Numbered from the stretch's first letter, positions 25,998 through 34,222 are shown. The stretch: 35,348 bases of DNA from Ureibacillus sp. (GCA_031178355.1 JAPSJC010000017.1:1-35348), one strand, 5' to 3'. Notes: a model not told the origin generated them from the sequence alone. Program-made: numbers and translations.

Positions 25998-26696
25998 CTA
26001 AGATCTATTATTCAAAACGATCCTCTTTAGTTCTTCCAATTCAGCTATCTCATAAGTTGGCTTAACCGCTAAATTGTTCACAATACGATGTGGATTGAAC
26101 CAGCATGTATCGATACCAACATTTAAACCACCCTTTATATCCGAAGTTAAAGAATCTCCAATAATCAATGTTTTGTCCAATTCAACTTTTCCCAAGTGTT
26201 GAAAAACATAATCAAAAAACTCTTTCCTTGGTTTTTGATATCCGACTTCTTCTGAAACAAATACGTGACGGAAATAAGGTGCGAGACCTGAATCTTTTAA
26301 TCTTCTTTCCTGTGTACTCACAACACCATTCGTTACAATATATAAGTCATATTTTTGATAAAGCTCTTGGATTAATTCTAGTGCCCCATCGATTAAATGA
26401 TGTCCTTCATCTAAATAATTTCGATATTTTCTTTCGTATTCTACTCCATCAACTTTTTTACCATAATGCTCAAAAAAGATGGCAAACCTTGTATTCACTA
26501 ATTCATCGCGTTCGATTTTTCCTTCTTCATGGGCACGCCAAAGCCCGGTATTGAACATTTTATATGTTTCTTTCATATCATCTGTTAATGGTAGTTGTAA
26601 TTCAGTAAATAATTTCATTAATGCTTGATTTTCTGTCTGACCGAAGTCAAGTAATGTATCATCAAGATCGAATAATAGTGTTTGATACTGTTTCAA
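25998..26696 (-). CDS. HAD-superfamily hydrolase (YjjG/YfnB-type nucleotidase)
   Basis: This is a haloacid-dehalogenase-fold phosphatase of 232 residues. Motif I is LLFDLDDTLLDF with nucleophile D10 and general acid D12. Motif II threonine is in YIVTNGV, the motif III lysine is in YQKPRKEFF, and motif IV is IIGDSLTSDIKGG. The four-helix cap between about residues 18 and 90 and the overall length fit the YjjG/YfnB subfamily, which dephosphorylates (d)NMPs. The start is the TTG at 26696, with GGAGG eight bases upstream. The frame is open much further upstream, but that would run through the divergent gene's promoter and start and has no family support. Confidence 0.88.
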   Translation of the reverse strand: MKQYQTLLFDLDDTLLDFGQTENQALMKLFTELQLPLTDDMKETYKMFNTGLWRAHEEGKIERDELVNTRFAIFFEHYGKKVDGVEYERKYRNYLDEGHHLIDGALELIQELYQKYDLYIVTNGVVSTQERRLKDSGLAPYFRHVFVSEEVGYQKPRKEFFDYVFQHLGKVELDKTLIIGDSLTSDIKGGLNVGIDTCWFNPHRIVNNLAVKPTYEIAELEELKRIVLNNRS

Positions 26697-26720
26697 TAGC
26701 GCTTCCTCCGAAAACATTTG

Positions 26721-26729
26721 TGGTATAAT
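26721..26729 (+). promoter_or_regulatory. Extended -10 promoter for the C39-like gene
   Basis: TGGTATAAT contains a perfect TATAAT with the TGn extension. No good -35 is present, as is common with extended -10 promoters. Initiation near 26736 would leave a leader of about 40 bases before the ATG at 26775. Confidence 0.6.
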
Positions 26730-26774
26730 CATATTTCTACAATAAGTTATGAATCCTATTAAAGGTGATGAGCG

Positions 26775-27284
26775 ATGCACGTACAACTTAACGTTACGGG
26801 TTATTCCCAATATAACGAAGCCATACTTACGAAATACCATTCATCTGCATGTGGACCAACTACTATATATATTATTTTAAATTATTTAAAGCATCATGCA
26901 AACTTTAGTGTTAATGATTTATATAAACAACTTGGCGGGACCAAAATTGGTTTGTTTAAATGGAAACTCATCAAAAACCTAAGAAAACTACTAGGACCAA
27001 ATTGGAATGTGAGAAGTTGCTCTTTATATGAAGCATTAGAGCAACTTGACCAAGGAAGACCTGTCGCAATGAAGTTTGACCGTTATTTTACCTTCCAATG
27101 GAAGTACAAATCCAACTATAAGTATCATTGGGTACCTTTAATTGGGTATGAAATAAACGAAGATGAACTCTATTTAATCATTCATGATAATGGATGGAAA
27201 AATAGAGGGAGTCAAATCCGAAAAGTGCGCTACTCGGATAATTTTAAGGTCTTGTCCTTTGTAAAAATAGAAGAAATAATTTAA
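26775..27284 (+). CDS. C39-like cysteine peptidase family protein, cytoplasmic
   Basis: This protein of 169 residues has the look of the papain-like C39/C39_2 fold. The catalytic cysteine would be C26 in HSSACGPTTIYIILNYL, the histidine H118 in KYHWVPLIGYE, and the acid D138 (or N139) in IIHDNGW, in the correct order and spacing. No signal peptide or membrane segment is present, so it should act inside the cell. It is not attached to an ABC transporter and no peptide substrate gene is visible nearby. It could be a peptidase, a transglutaminase-like or an amidase-type enzyme. AAAGGTGAT precedes the ATG. It ends at a strong shared terminator. Confidence 0.75.
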   Translation: MHVQLNVTGYSQYNEAILTKYHSSACGPTTIYIILNYLKHHANFSVNDLYKQLGGTKIGLFKWKLIKNLRKLLGPNWNVRSCSLYEALEQLDQGRPVAMKFDRYFTFQWKYKSNYKYHWVPLIGYEINEDELYLIIHDNGWKNRGSQIRKVRYSDNFKVLSFVKIEEII

Positions 27285-27303
27285 AAAGAGTAATGTGTAA
27301 ATC

Positions 27304-27357
27304 AAAAAAGGGTGTTGCCAAGAAAGCCTTTGCTTCTCGACAACCACCCTTTTTTTA
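27304..27357. terminator. Bidirectional terminator between the C39-like gene and ypcP
   Basis: AAAAAGGGTG-TTG pairs with CAACCACCCTTTTT with one bulged base; a smaller inner helix lies in the loop. The T run on the plus strand (seven) and the A run (six) on the other side fit use by both convergent genes. Confidence 0.85.
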
Positions 27358-28245
27358 TTACGCAATTGAATAAAGCGATTTTGCATGTTTTACAATTAAT
27401 CGGAACCCTCTACGTTCTAATTCATCGAAACGATCTGTCGAATAATCATTTAACGCTAGTTCTTCTAAGTTAGCATCAATCTCCATATTTCGTTCAATTG
27501 TTGCAAGTTGATGCGAAAGTTTCAGCATTTCCATGTTATCAGCAATTTTCGTTCTTTGGGCTGGTTTTAATTTTTCAAGGTTATCAATTACTTCATCAAT
27601 CGAACCATAATTTTGTATTAATTGTAATGCTGTTTTAGGACCAATCCCCTTTACTCCTGGGTAACCGTCACTAGAATCCCCCATAAACGCTTTCACATAT
27701 GCAAATTGGTATGGTTCAATTTTGTATTCTTCTTTGAAGCGTTCTTCTGTATAGACGTCGTACTCTGTGTAACCTTTTTTCGTAAACGCAATTCTTGTTG
27801 TTGAATTTAGCAATTGCAGTAAGTCTTTGTCGCCACTAATGATTGTGATTTGTGCGTCATCTTTCCACTTTTCCACCATTGAACCGATTGTATCGTCTGC
27901 TTCCATCCCTGGTACACCAAAGTTTTTCCATCCAATCAATTCAGAGATTTCTTTAGCCATATCAAATTGCGGAAGCATTTCTTCTGGTGGTGCTGGACGG
28001 TTTGCTTTATAGCCATCAAATAATTCATTACGAAATGTTTGTGCACCCATATCCCAACAAACTGCTAAGTGTGTTGGCTTCATTAGGTTTTGAGCAGTAA
28101 GTACATGTCTTGCAAAACCTTGGACACCATTTGTGGGCGTTCCATCTTCTAATCGTATATATTGACCCATTGCACTCGAGGCAAAAAATGAACGGAATAA
28201 TAATGCCATACCATCCACGACTAATAAATGTGGTTTGTTTGTCAT
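27358..28245 (-). CDS. ypcP: 5'-3' exonuclease / flap endonuclease (YpcP type)
   Basis: This is a stand-alone 5'-3' exonuclease of 295 residues, homologous to the N-terminal domain of DNA polymerase I. Metal-binding acidic residues are visible: D11 in LLVVDGMALLFRSF, the GMEADDTIG pair near 118, SGDKDLLQL near 145, and MGDSSDGYPGVKGIGPKTA near 195, which also carries the helix-3-turn-helix DNA-binding element. Such enzymes remove RNA primers and flaps during replication and repair. B. subtilis YpcP (ExoR) is the likely counterpart. AGAGGA precedes the ATG, and a TGTTATAAT extended -10 lies 30-38 bases upstream of the start codon. Confidence 0.92.
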   Translation of the reverse strand: MTNKPHLLVVDGMALLFRSFFASSAMGQYIRLEDGTPTNGVQGFARHVLTAQNLMKPTHLAVCWDMGAQTFRNELFDGYKANRPAPPEEMLPQFDMAKEISELIGWKNFGVPGMEADDTIGSMVEKWKDDAQITIISGDKDLLQLLNSTTRIAFTKKGYTEYDVYTEERFKEEYKIEPYQFAYVKAFMGDSSDGYPGVKGIGPKTALQLIQNYGSIDEVIDNLEKLKPAQRTKIADNMEMLKLSHQLATIERNMEIDANLEELALNDYSTDRFDELERRGFRLIVKHAKSLYSIA

Positions 28246-28274
28246 AATAAAATCCTCTCTAACTTGTTTCTTTT

Positions 28275-28283
28275 ATTATAACA
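28275..28283 (-). promoter_or_regulatory. Extended -10 promoter of ypcP
   Basis: On the minus strand TGTTATAAT is a perfect -10 with the TGn extension and no good -35. Initiation near 28268 gives a leader of about 23 bases with the AGAGGA ribosome site. Confidence 0.6.
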
Positions 28284-28366
28284 AATTACGAACTTAATAG
28301 TTGGATTGCACATTTGGTAATATTATTGATAACATGAAGTATTTTCATTGATTGATTTTTAAATAC

Positions 28367-28386
28367 GTTCTTTGCATATAAAGAAC
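28367..28386 (-). terminator. Weak hairpin after the FemAB-like gene
   Basis: GTTCTTT and AAAGAAC form a perfect 7-bp stem with a 6-base loop, 23 bases past the stop codon. On the minus strand it is followed by GTATTTAAAAATC, not a true T run. It could be a weak terminator. Confidence 0.35.
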
Positions 28387-28408
28387 TAGAGTCCGTACTT
28401 TGTTTATT

Positions 28409-29128
28409 TTATTTCTTTTTTTCTCCCCATTGATTCATTTTGGCTATGAGTTTAGAAGTAAATGATTTAGCTATATAACCTGAAAATACGGTCACTTCTT
28501 TGCCACCAAAATACTCATTACATCGTAGTGGGAGTTCCGTATCGACATTACCAAAATCATAAATTTCATAACCAATTCTACGGAACATATTAATATCTTC
28601 CCAACATAATAATAGATTCGCCCTTCTTGAACTTACTAATTCATTTGCTATAGAAACATATAGAAGTAAAGCATTTTGCCCATCAACCACATATAAACGA
28701 TAACCTAAAATTTTATGCGATGAATTTTCTATTCTAGTTAAGATCATTGCTTGTGAATTACGTAGTAGTAAGAGTGATTGAAATTTTGAACGATTTATCT
28801 TTTCTCCGTATTGTAGATTTTCGTTATAGAATCGTTGGAACTCGTTTAATTGTTCATCTATCGGATTCATAAAGGGTATAATTTTGAATTTTTCATCATT
28901 ATTTTCGAATAATATTTCTTTCGTATTTTCAGGAAGGTTATTAATGAAAATCGTTTCATTTTCCTGTAAATCAATCTGTATTGTTCGTTTACTTTGTAAC
29001 CTACGACTAGGTTTTAGACGGTGTGTATACCAGGATATTTTTGCTTTGTATCTACTTTGGATTCTCTTATTATCAAAATAAATCTCATTCGTTGGTATGC
29101 TTAAATAGTTTCGATTGATTTGCAACAT
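28409..29128 (-). CDS. FemAB/GNAT-fold acyltransferase-like protein
   Basis: I do not recognise this 239-residue protein as a named gene. Its C-terminal half (about residues 110-225) resembles the second GNAT domain of FemAB/FemX-type aminoacyltransferases: a KILGYRLYVV strand, the helix ANLLLCWEDINMFRRIG, then YEIYDFGNVD, and finally NEYFGGKEVTVFSGY. These match the YDFGG and FK-FGG patterns of that superfamily. The N-terminal 100 residues are rich in charged residues and beta-prone, and do not form a recognisable first GNAT domain. There is no signal peptide. FemAB-like enzymes add amino acids to peptidoglycan or acylate other surface molecules, so a cell-envelope role is possible. GGGGGA lies seven bases before the ATG. 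It stands alone. Confidence 0.6.
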   Translation of the reverse strand: MLQINRNYLSIPTNEIYFDNKRIQSRYKAKISWYTHRLKPSRRLQSKRTIQIDLQENETIFINNLPENTKEILFENNDEKFKIIPFMNPIDEQLNEFQRFYNENLQYGEKINRSKFQSLLLLRNSQAMILTRIENSSHKILGYRLYVVDGQNALLLYVSIANELVSSRRANLLLCWEDINMFRRIGYEIYDFGNVDTELPLRCNEYFGGKEVTVFSGYIAKSFTSKLIAKMNQWGEKKK

Positions 29129-29488
29129 ATACTAATCCCCCTTTTAATTACATTGGTTTTCAATTTCTTCACATTGTCCATTTTTTGTTTGAAAATTATA
29201 TAAAACAAATAAAATTTCCCAGGAAATCCCTAAAGTTTTCTTCAGCTTTATTAAAGAATCAAATATTTATATTACTTTAAATTAATATAAATGCGATTTT
29301 TCTTTCTATATTAAAAATATATTCAATATTTTTTTATTTAGAACAACTTGGTAGTTTTAAATACTAGCTATGATAGAAAATATAAGACTAGCTACAAAGT
29401 CATGAAGATTATTATAAATATTTAGAAAATTCCAACAAAAAGGTAGTATAATGGTTTCATCAGCAATTATTTGGGAGGGATTATTTTA
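29129..29488. promoter_or_regulatory. AT-rich spacer with -10 element for the SPFH gene
   Basis: This 360-base divergent spacer is very AT-rich, with no gene visible. A perfect TATAAT lies at 29447-29452, 36 bases before the SPFH start codon, but no matching sigma-A -35 is present. I looked for a sigma-W signature (TGAAAC, about 16 bases, CGTA), because related B. subtilis genes are sigma-W dependent. I found only a weak partial match. Confidence 0.4.
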
Positions 29489-30799
29489 ATGGGTTTATTT
29501 CGAGCTGGTGTTGGCGCATTATCAGGTGTACTTGCTGATCAATGGAGAGAATATTTCTATTGCGATGCAATGCCTGCTGATGTACTAATCACAAAAGGTG
29601 CAAAACGCGGTGGGAAAAGAAATTTTAACCGTAAAGGTAGCGATAATATCATTTCAAACGGATCCATCATAGCTGTGAACGAAGGACAGTGTATGATTAT
29701 TGTAGAACAAGGGAAAATCGTGGAGTTTTGCTCAGAGCCTGGTGAGTTTGTTTATGATACGTCTACTGAACCAAGTATTTTTTATGGTGATTTGAATGAA
29801 TCCATTAAAAGTAGTTTTGAATCACTTGGCAAACGTTTAACATTTGGTGGTGAGCCAGGAAAAGATCAACGTGTGTATTTCTTTAATAAGAAAGAAATTA
29901 CTGGCAATAAATACGGCACGCCAACTCCAATTCCTTTCAGAGTTATTGATCGTAATATTGGTTTAGATATTGATATTTCTATCCGTTGTCATGGAGAATA
30001 TTCCTTTAAAATTATCGATCCGATTCTTTTCTATACAAATGTAACTGGTAATGTGGACGATGATTTTAAACGTACATCAATTGAAGGTCAACTACGATCA
30101 GAATTACTGACTGCATTACAGCCAGCATTCGCTAAAATTTCTGCAAGCGGGATTCGTTATAGTGAATTACCAGGTCATACATTAGAACTAGCAAAAGTGC
30201 TTAATGATGTTCTTTCTGACAAATGGGGACAAATAAGAGGAATCGAAATTGTATCGTTTGGTATTAACTCTGTGAAGGCATCTGAAGAAGATGAAGAGAT
30301 GATTAAACAGCTGCAAAGAAGTGCTGTTTTCCGTAATCCAACAATGGCTGGTGCTACATTAGTAGATGCCCAAAGTGATGCCATGCGAAATGCAGCAAAG
30401 AATGAAGGGGGCGCATTTGTTGGTTTTACTGGTATGAATATGGCACAGCAAGCTGGGGGCGTGAATGCAAGCAACTTATTTGCAATGGGGGCCGCGCAAC
30501 AAGCCTCATCACAACCACCTCAGAATTCAAATACCGCTAACACTTGGCAATGCTCTTGCGGCAAGGAAAATACAGGTAACTTTTGTTCAGAATGTGGTAC
30601 AAAAAAACCCGTTGATGAATGGACATGCGTATGTGGTTCGGTGAATAAAGGCAAGTTCTGTATGGAATGTGGAACACCAAAACCTTCAAACACAAAAATT
30701 ACATGTGATCAATGTGGGTGGGAACCTCAAAATCTGGCTCTTGTTCCTAAGTTCTGTCCTGAATGTGGAGATGTCATTAACGAAAAAGATTATAAATAA
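29489..30799 (+). CDS. SPFH-domain protein with three C-terminal zinc ribbons (YdjI-like)
   Basis: This protein of 436 residues combines an SPFH (band 7, virion-core-like) domain with a zinc-binding tail. The SPFH-like part covers about residues 20-290. A low-complexity Ala/Gln/Met linker follows at about 300-350. Three tandem zinc ribbons then follow: C355/C357/C366/C369, C380/C382/C391/C394 and C406/C409/C423/C426. B. subtilis YdjI, made with PspA under envelope stress and located at the membrane, is the closest relative I can name. SPFH proteins form membrane-associated scaffolds. The ATG at 29489 is used, with GGGAGGG nine bases upstream. An upstream in-frame TTG overlaps the ribosome site. 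It is followed after 15 bases by a zinc-ribbon membrane protein, so the two probably act together. Confidence 0.85.
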   Translation: MGLFRAGVGALSGVLADQWREYFYCDAMPADVLITKGAKRGGKRNFNRKGSDNIISNGSIIAVNEGQCMIIVEQGKIVEFCSEPGEFVYDTSTEPSIFYGDLNESIKSSFESLGKRLTFGGEPGKDQRVYFFNKKEITGNKYGTPTPIPFRVIDRNIGLDIDISIRCHGEYSFKIIDPILFYTNVTGNVDDDFKRTSIEGQLRSELLTALQPAFAKISASGIRYSELPGHTLELAKVLNDVLSDKWGQIRGIEIVSFGINSVKASEEDEEMIKQLQRSAVFRNPTMAGATLVDAQSDAMRNAAKNEGGAFVGFTGMNMAQQAGGVNASNLFAMGAAQQASSQPPQNSNTANTWQCSCGKENTGNFCSECGTKKPVDEWTCVCGSVNKGKFCMECGTPKPSNTKITCDQCGWEPQNLALVPKFCPECGDVINEKDYK

Positions 30800-30814
30800 G
30801 GGGGCCTTTACTTC

Positions 30815-31924
30815 ATGTCATTTGAACTACAAAAAGATAATTTAAATGAAGTCGATGAACATGATGCGAAATGTCCTTCTTGTGGAGCATCCATTCAGTT
30901 CAACCCTGCCTCAGGAAAGTTATCATGCCCCTACTGTGGTTATGAAGAAGAGGTAGAACAACCCGCTTCAGAAGATGAACAGTTTGCAAAAGAATTGGAT
31001 TTTAAAAGTGCTGTCGCACAAAAAAGCTTTGAATGGGGAAAAGAAAAGAAGGTCGTTATTTGTGATGCCTGTGCGGCAGAAATGATTTATGATGCTCTAG
31101 AAGTAGCGAATGTTTGTCCCTACTGCGGTTCAAACCATGTCATGGAGGCAGCGGCAGAAAACTCTATAGAGCCAAATGGAATTGTTCCGTTTGCAGTGAC
31201 CAAAGAACAAGCAAATAGTAACTTCAGAAAATGGATAAAGCGAAGATTGTTTGCTCCAAATGAAGCGAAGAGATCTGCGAAAGCCGATGCCTTTTCTGGC
31301 GTTTATTTACCTTATTGGACTTTTGATACTAAGACACGCTCAACTTATACAGCAAAGTATGGAAAAAATCGAACAGTAAAAGATAAAGATGGGAAAACTC
31401 ACGTAGAAACGGATTGGTACAGTACAAGTGGCACTTACGAAAGATTTATCGATGACCATCTTGTTCGTGCTTCAAAACGTTATAACGATAGAATCCTAAA
31501 AAAAGTAGAACCTTTTGAAACAAATTCTTCGTTATCATTTAACAAAGATTTTCTTCACGGATATATAGCTGAAAGATATAGCGTTGGTATAGAAGAAGGT
31601 TGGGGGCAAGCGAAGAGCGAAATTCGTCATCAGTTGTTACGGGAAATTGATCGTCATATTCGCACTAAACATTTTGCAGATAAAGTCTCCAATCTTCAAA
31701 TTAAAACCGATCATCTAAAAGTAAAATATAAATACTTAATGTTACCATTGTGGCTTTCTTCGTTTAAATATAAAGAGAAAATTTATCAATTCATGGTCAA
31801 TGGTCAAACTGGTTTAGTTGGTGGCGAATCACCCATATCACCGATTAAAGTTGCATTTGCTGTTTTAATAGGTCTGATTGTTACAGGCATCTTTTATTAC
31901 TTTTATAGTGAAGGGTATATTTAA
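30815..31924 (+). CDS. Zinc-ribbon membrane protein (YdjG-like)
   Basis: This protein of 369 residues has two TFIIB-type zinc ribbons at its N-terminus: C20/C23/C38/C41 (CPSCG and CPYCG) and C83/C86/C101/C104 (CDAC and CPYCG). A soluble domain from about residue 115 to 330 follows, with conserved-looking KWIKRRLFAPNEAKR and VYLPYWTFDTKTRSTY. A single hydrophobic helix lies near the C-terminus (about residues 344-364, KVAFAVLIGLIVTGIFYYFY). It should be tail-anchored with the ribbons in the cytoplasm. The architecture matches B. subtilis YdjG, which acts with YdjI and YdjH in the PspA-linked stress system. GGGGG precedes the ATG. The gene is coupled to the SPFH gene and ends at a hairpin. Confidence 0.83.
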   Translation: MSFELQKDNLNEVDEHDAKCPSCGASIQFNPASGKLSCPYCGYEEEVEQPASEDEQFAKELDFKSAVAQKSFEWGKEKKVVICDACAAEMIYDALEVANVCPYCGSNHVMEAAAENSIEPNGIVPFAVTKEQANSNFRKWIKRRLFAPNEAKRSAKADAFSGVYLPYWTFDTKTRSTYTAKYGKNRTVKDKDGKTHVETDWYSTSGTYERFIDDHLVRASKRYNDRILKKVEPFETNSSLSFNKDFLHGYIAERYSVGIEEGWGQAKSEIRHQLLREIDRHIRTKHFADKVSNLQIKTDHLKVKYKYLMLPLWLSSFKYKEKIYQFMVNGQTGLVGGESPISPIKVAFAVLIGLIVTGIFYYFYSEGYI

Positions 31925-31947
31925 TTGAGCAATTATTTCATAAGAAA

Positions 31948-31975
31948 GGCACTTCTAGCAGGACTTAGAAGTGCC
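31948..31975. terminator. Terminator hairpin between the YdjG-like and phosphatase genes
   Basis: GGCACTTCTA and TAGAAGTGCC form a perfect 10-bp stem with an 8-base loop. The flanks are AT-rich without a long T run on either strand. Its position between convergent genes fits termination of both. Confidence 0.7.
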
Positions 31976-31982
31976 ATATATT

Positions 31983-32747
31983 TTATAGTTTTACTGTATA
32001 AGAAAATACTTCATCTTCTCTCTTAGCTGCATACACGGTTAAATGATTTGATTGTTTTTCAAAAACGATACCATGAAGTTGTCCACTTTCATAAATGACC
32101 CCACCATCAATACCGATTTTCATACGACATGGGGAGATCCATACCTGATGGGTTTTGTCCTCATTTAGATTAATTGTAGGCGTGTGTCCAAATACCACTT
32201 TTTCTTTGGCAAGATGAGGAGAACCGTAAAATTCCTCTCGAATCCAATAAAAATTGTCATCTTTTGTGTGCCTGAAATCTTCTACATGAGTGTCTATACC
32301 TGCATGCACAAACAAAAAAGAAGACCATTGATAATAGGACTTTAATCCCTTAATAAATTCAATTTCAGGAGAAAACTGTTCTTTTACTTTGTTTGCTAAT
32401 TCTAAAACATTTACATCGCTAAGTATGACATTTTCTCTCATTTCGGGATAAAAACTATGTATCGTAGCAATACCTCCAACTTTGTCGTGGAAATAAAATT
32501 CAGATGATTTTTCAGTATTGTTAAGCCAGTGAAGAAGGATTTGCTCATGGTTACCGCTTAGCGGAATTGCCCCGTGATTTTGCGTAAGTTCCATTATCTT
32601 CCGTAACACTTTCAAACTATCAGGACCACGGTCAATATAATCACCTAGTAACACAAGCTGTTCCTCTTCTGGATTCCATTTCGTTAGAATTTTTTCAAAT
32701 AAATCGTAGTTTCCATGGATATCTCCTATTACAAACACTTTCTCCAT
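31983..32747 (-). CDS. PPP-family metallophosphatase (serine/threonine phosphatase-like)
   Basis: This is a di-metal phosphatase of 254 residues with all the PPP-family blocks: GDIHGNYD (D9, H11), LLGDYIDRGPD, SGNHEQ, FVHAGID and FGHTPT. The metal ligands and the catalytic histidine are therefore intact. Bacterial relatives include protein phosphatases such as PrpE and diadenosine tetraphosphatases. The protein and nucleotide substrates cannot be separated from the sequence. The start is taken as the ATG at 32747, with AGGA about ten bases upstream. A GTG three codons earlier lies against that ribosome site. It appears monocistronic, and 252 bases of AT-rich spacer without a visible gene separate it from the divergent acetyltransferase. 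Confidence 0.88.
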   Translation of the reverse strand: MEKVFVIGDIHGNYDLFEKILTKWNPEEEQLVLLGDYIDRGPDSLKVLRKIMELTQNHGAIPLSGNHEQILLHWLNNTEKSSEFYFHDKVGGIATIHSFYPEMRENVILSDVNVLELANKVKEQFSPEIEFIKGLKSYYQWSSFLFVHAGIDTHVEDFRHTKDDNFYWIREEFYGSPHLAKEKVVFGHTPTINLNEDKTHQVWISPCRMKIGIDGGVIYESGQLHGIVFEKQSNHLTVYAAKREDEVFSYTVKL

Positions 32748-32999
32748 TAGATACACATCCTAAAATAATTAATCATACTAAAATTCATCGTAGGTATATT
32801 ACTTTATCACTTTTATTACTTTCAAATATATTCTTCTATACCTATTATAATACACCAAGAATATCATTTGTTATCATTTTCCAAAAATTTTCAAAAGATT
32901 GTAATTTTATACTTTCTCATTGGAATTATCAAAAGAATAATAATTAGTATTTCAATCATATCAAAATTGTAATTTAATGGTTATAAGGGGTGATAATTG

Positions 33000-33572
33000 A
33001 TGGAAAATTTGGAGAATAATATCGTAAGACTAGAACTGATTAACTCTTCTCATATTGGTGGGATTAGTAAAGCAGCTGCTGACCCACTTATTTGGGAGCA
33101 CATGTCAGTTGAGCTTTTAACAAAAGAAAACGTCATACAATATGTACATGATGGGATCAAGAAACGTGAAGACCAAACAGATTATGTATTTGTCATTATC
33201 GAACAAAGTACACAGCAAATTGTTGGTGCTACTTCTTATATGGATATTTCATTACCACATAAACGTTTAGAGATTGGGTCGACATGGTTGGCTCCTCGTG
33301 TTTGGCGATCAAATATTAATACAAACTGTAAATATCTACTATTAAAATATGGTTTTGAGAAATTAGGGATGCAACGGATTCAAATTAAAACAGGGCATGA
33401 AAATATTCGTTCACAAAAAGCTATTGAACGGATTGGTGCGGTAAAAGAAGGCGTATTGCGAAATCATATGATTCGAAAAGAGGGTACCATTCGCCATACG
33501 GTTATGTTTAGCATTATTAGTGATGAGTGGCAAAGCGTTAAAGAAAGATTTGAACATGTCTTGTTAAAATAG
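33000..33572 (+). CDS. GNAT family acetyltransferase (RimJ/RimL type)
   Basis: This is a GCN5-related N-acetyltransferase of 190 residues. The N-terminal IVRLELINSSHI strand, the IGSTWLAPRVWRSNINTNCK region and the acetyl-CoA and acceptor segment NIRSQKAIERIGAVKEGVLR fit the Acetyltransf_3 (RimJ/RimL) group. Members acetylate protein N-termini, amino acids or small molecules; the acceptor here is unknown. In most relatives the pyrophosphate loop follows the WL-P-W element; here it is degenerate (RSNINTN). The ATG at 33000 has AAGGGGTGA six bases upstream. It is followed by a strong terminator and seems to be transcribed alone. Confidence 0.88.
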   Translation: MENLENNIVRLELINSSHIGGISKAAADPLIWEHMSVELLTKENVIQYVHDGIKKREDQTDYVFVIIEQSTQQIVGATSYMDISLPHKRLEIGSTWLAPRVWRSNINTNCKYLLLKYGFEKLGMQRIQIKTGHENIRSQKAIERIGAVKEGVLRNHMIRKEGTIRHTVMFSIISDEWQSVKERFEHVLLK

Positions 33573-33645
33573 TGTCACGCTTTATTATTGGACGAATATA
33601 ATGATCTGAGACAAAAGCTATTAAATCGACACTCGATGCTATATA

Positions 33646-33687
33646 AAAAAAATGCAATCCACAATAAATTATGGATTGCATTTTTTT
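33646..33687. terminator. Strong bidirectional terminator after the GNAT gene
   Basis: AAAAAAATGCAATCCA and TGGATTGCATTTTTTT form a perfect 16-bp stem with a 10-base loop. It ends in seven T residues on the plus strand and has eight A residues on the other side. Confidence 0.92.
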
Positions 33688-34222
33688 GTTGTATTGATTG
33701 CTAATATGTAGGACAAGCCGCCTTGCCGTAATATTGATAGAAAGTTTTAAACCACCACTCCTCAAAGTGGGTGTTCGCAAAAGTTTTCCTGTTTATCGTC
33801 ATTCACTAGTGTGACGCTCGCCATTCCAACTTCAATCTAAAACTCCCTTTTACAGCTTAAAGGTTAAAACTTAATATTCGTACGTACAACGCAGCTTTAA
33901 TGTAATCATACAACGCCACCATAATACTCGCAAGTAAGTGTTTTTAAAGAAAAAAGTCAAAGGTGTATTAATGGTACTGATGTTTAATTATGGTAAGTAA
34001 CTTATCCAAGTTGCGTTTATTTCGGAGATTTAATCTCCTTTCCAAATACTTATTGACCATATTGTTTGATTTCCCCAATTACATTAAATAATTCAGTATA
34101 AAACACGCAAACTAATGAAAGTTTTCAGAACTAAATAGCATTAACTAGAATTTGAACAACTTTTCTAAATATATTAAATATTTTTGCTTTTTCCCAAATT
34201 ATAGGCATCAACTAGTTAAGTT
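33688..34222. other. Long non-coding spacer with hairpin-rich segment upstream of brnQ
   Basis: More than 500 bases here lack a convincing gene. The first part (about 33695-33830) holds several hairpins: CAAG/CTTG in the GCCGCC stretch, CCACT/AGTGG, and CGTCA/TGACG enclosing the palindrome CACTAGTG. Its base composition differs from the AT-rich remainder. It may be the remnant of a dispersed repeat or an insertion-sequence end. GGAGATTTAATCTCC (34023-34037 approximately) is a further small hairpin. I looked for a T-box leader (AGGGTGGNACCGCG) because brnQ follows, and found none. Confidence 0.35.

Noticed and set aside
26697-26840. Longer N-terminus for the HAD hydrolase
   Set aside because: The extension overlaps the divergent gene's promoter and coding start. 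The family begins at the DLDDT strand, and a good ribosome site serves the TTG at 26696.
29400-29460. Sigma-W promoter for the SPFH gene
   Set aside because: Neither a TGAAAC-type -35 nor a CGTA -10 occurs at the correct spacing; only a sigma-A-like TATAAT is clear.
33840-34222. T-box or CodY box upstream of brnQ
   Set aside because: No T-box consensus or specifier structure is visible. The best CodY-like match (core TTTTCAGAA) fits only about 10 of 15 positions and lies about 100 bases from the -10.
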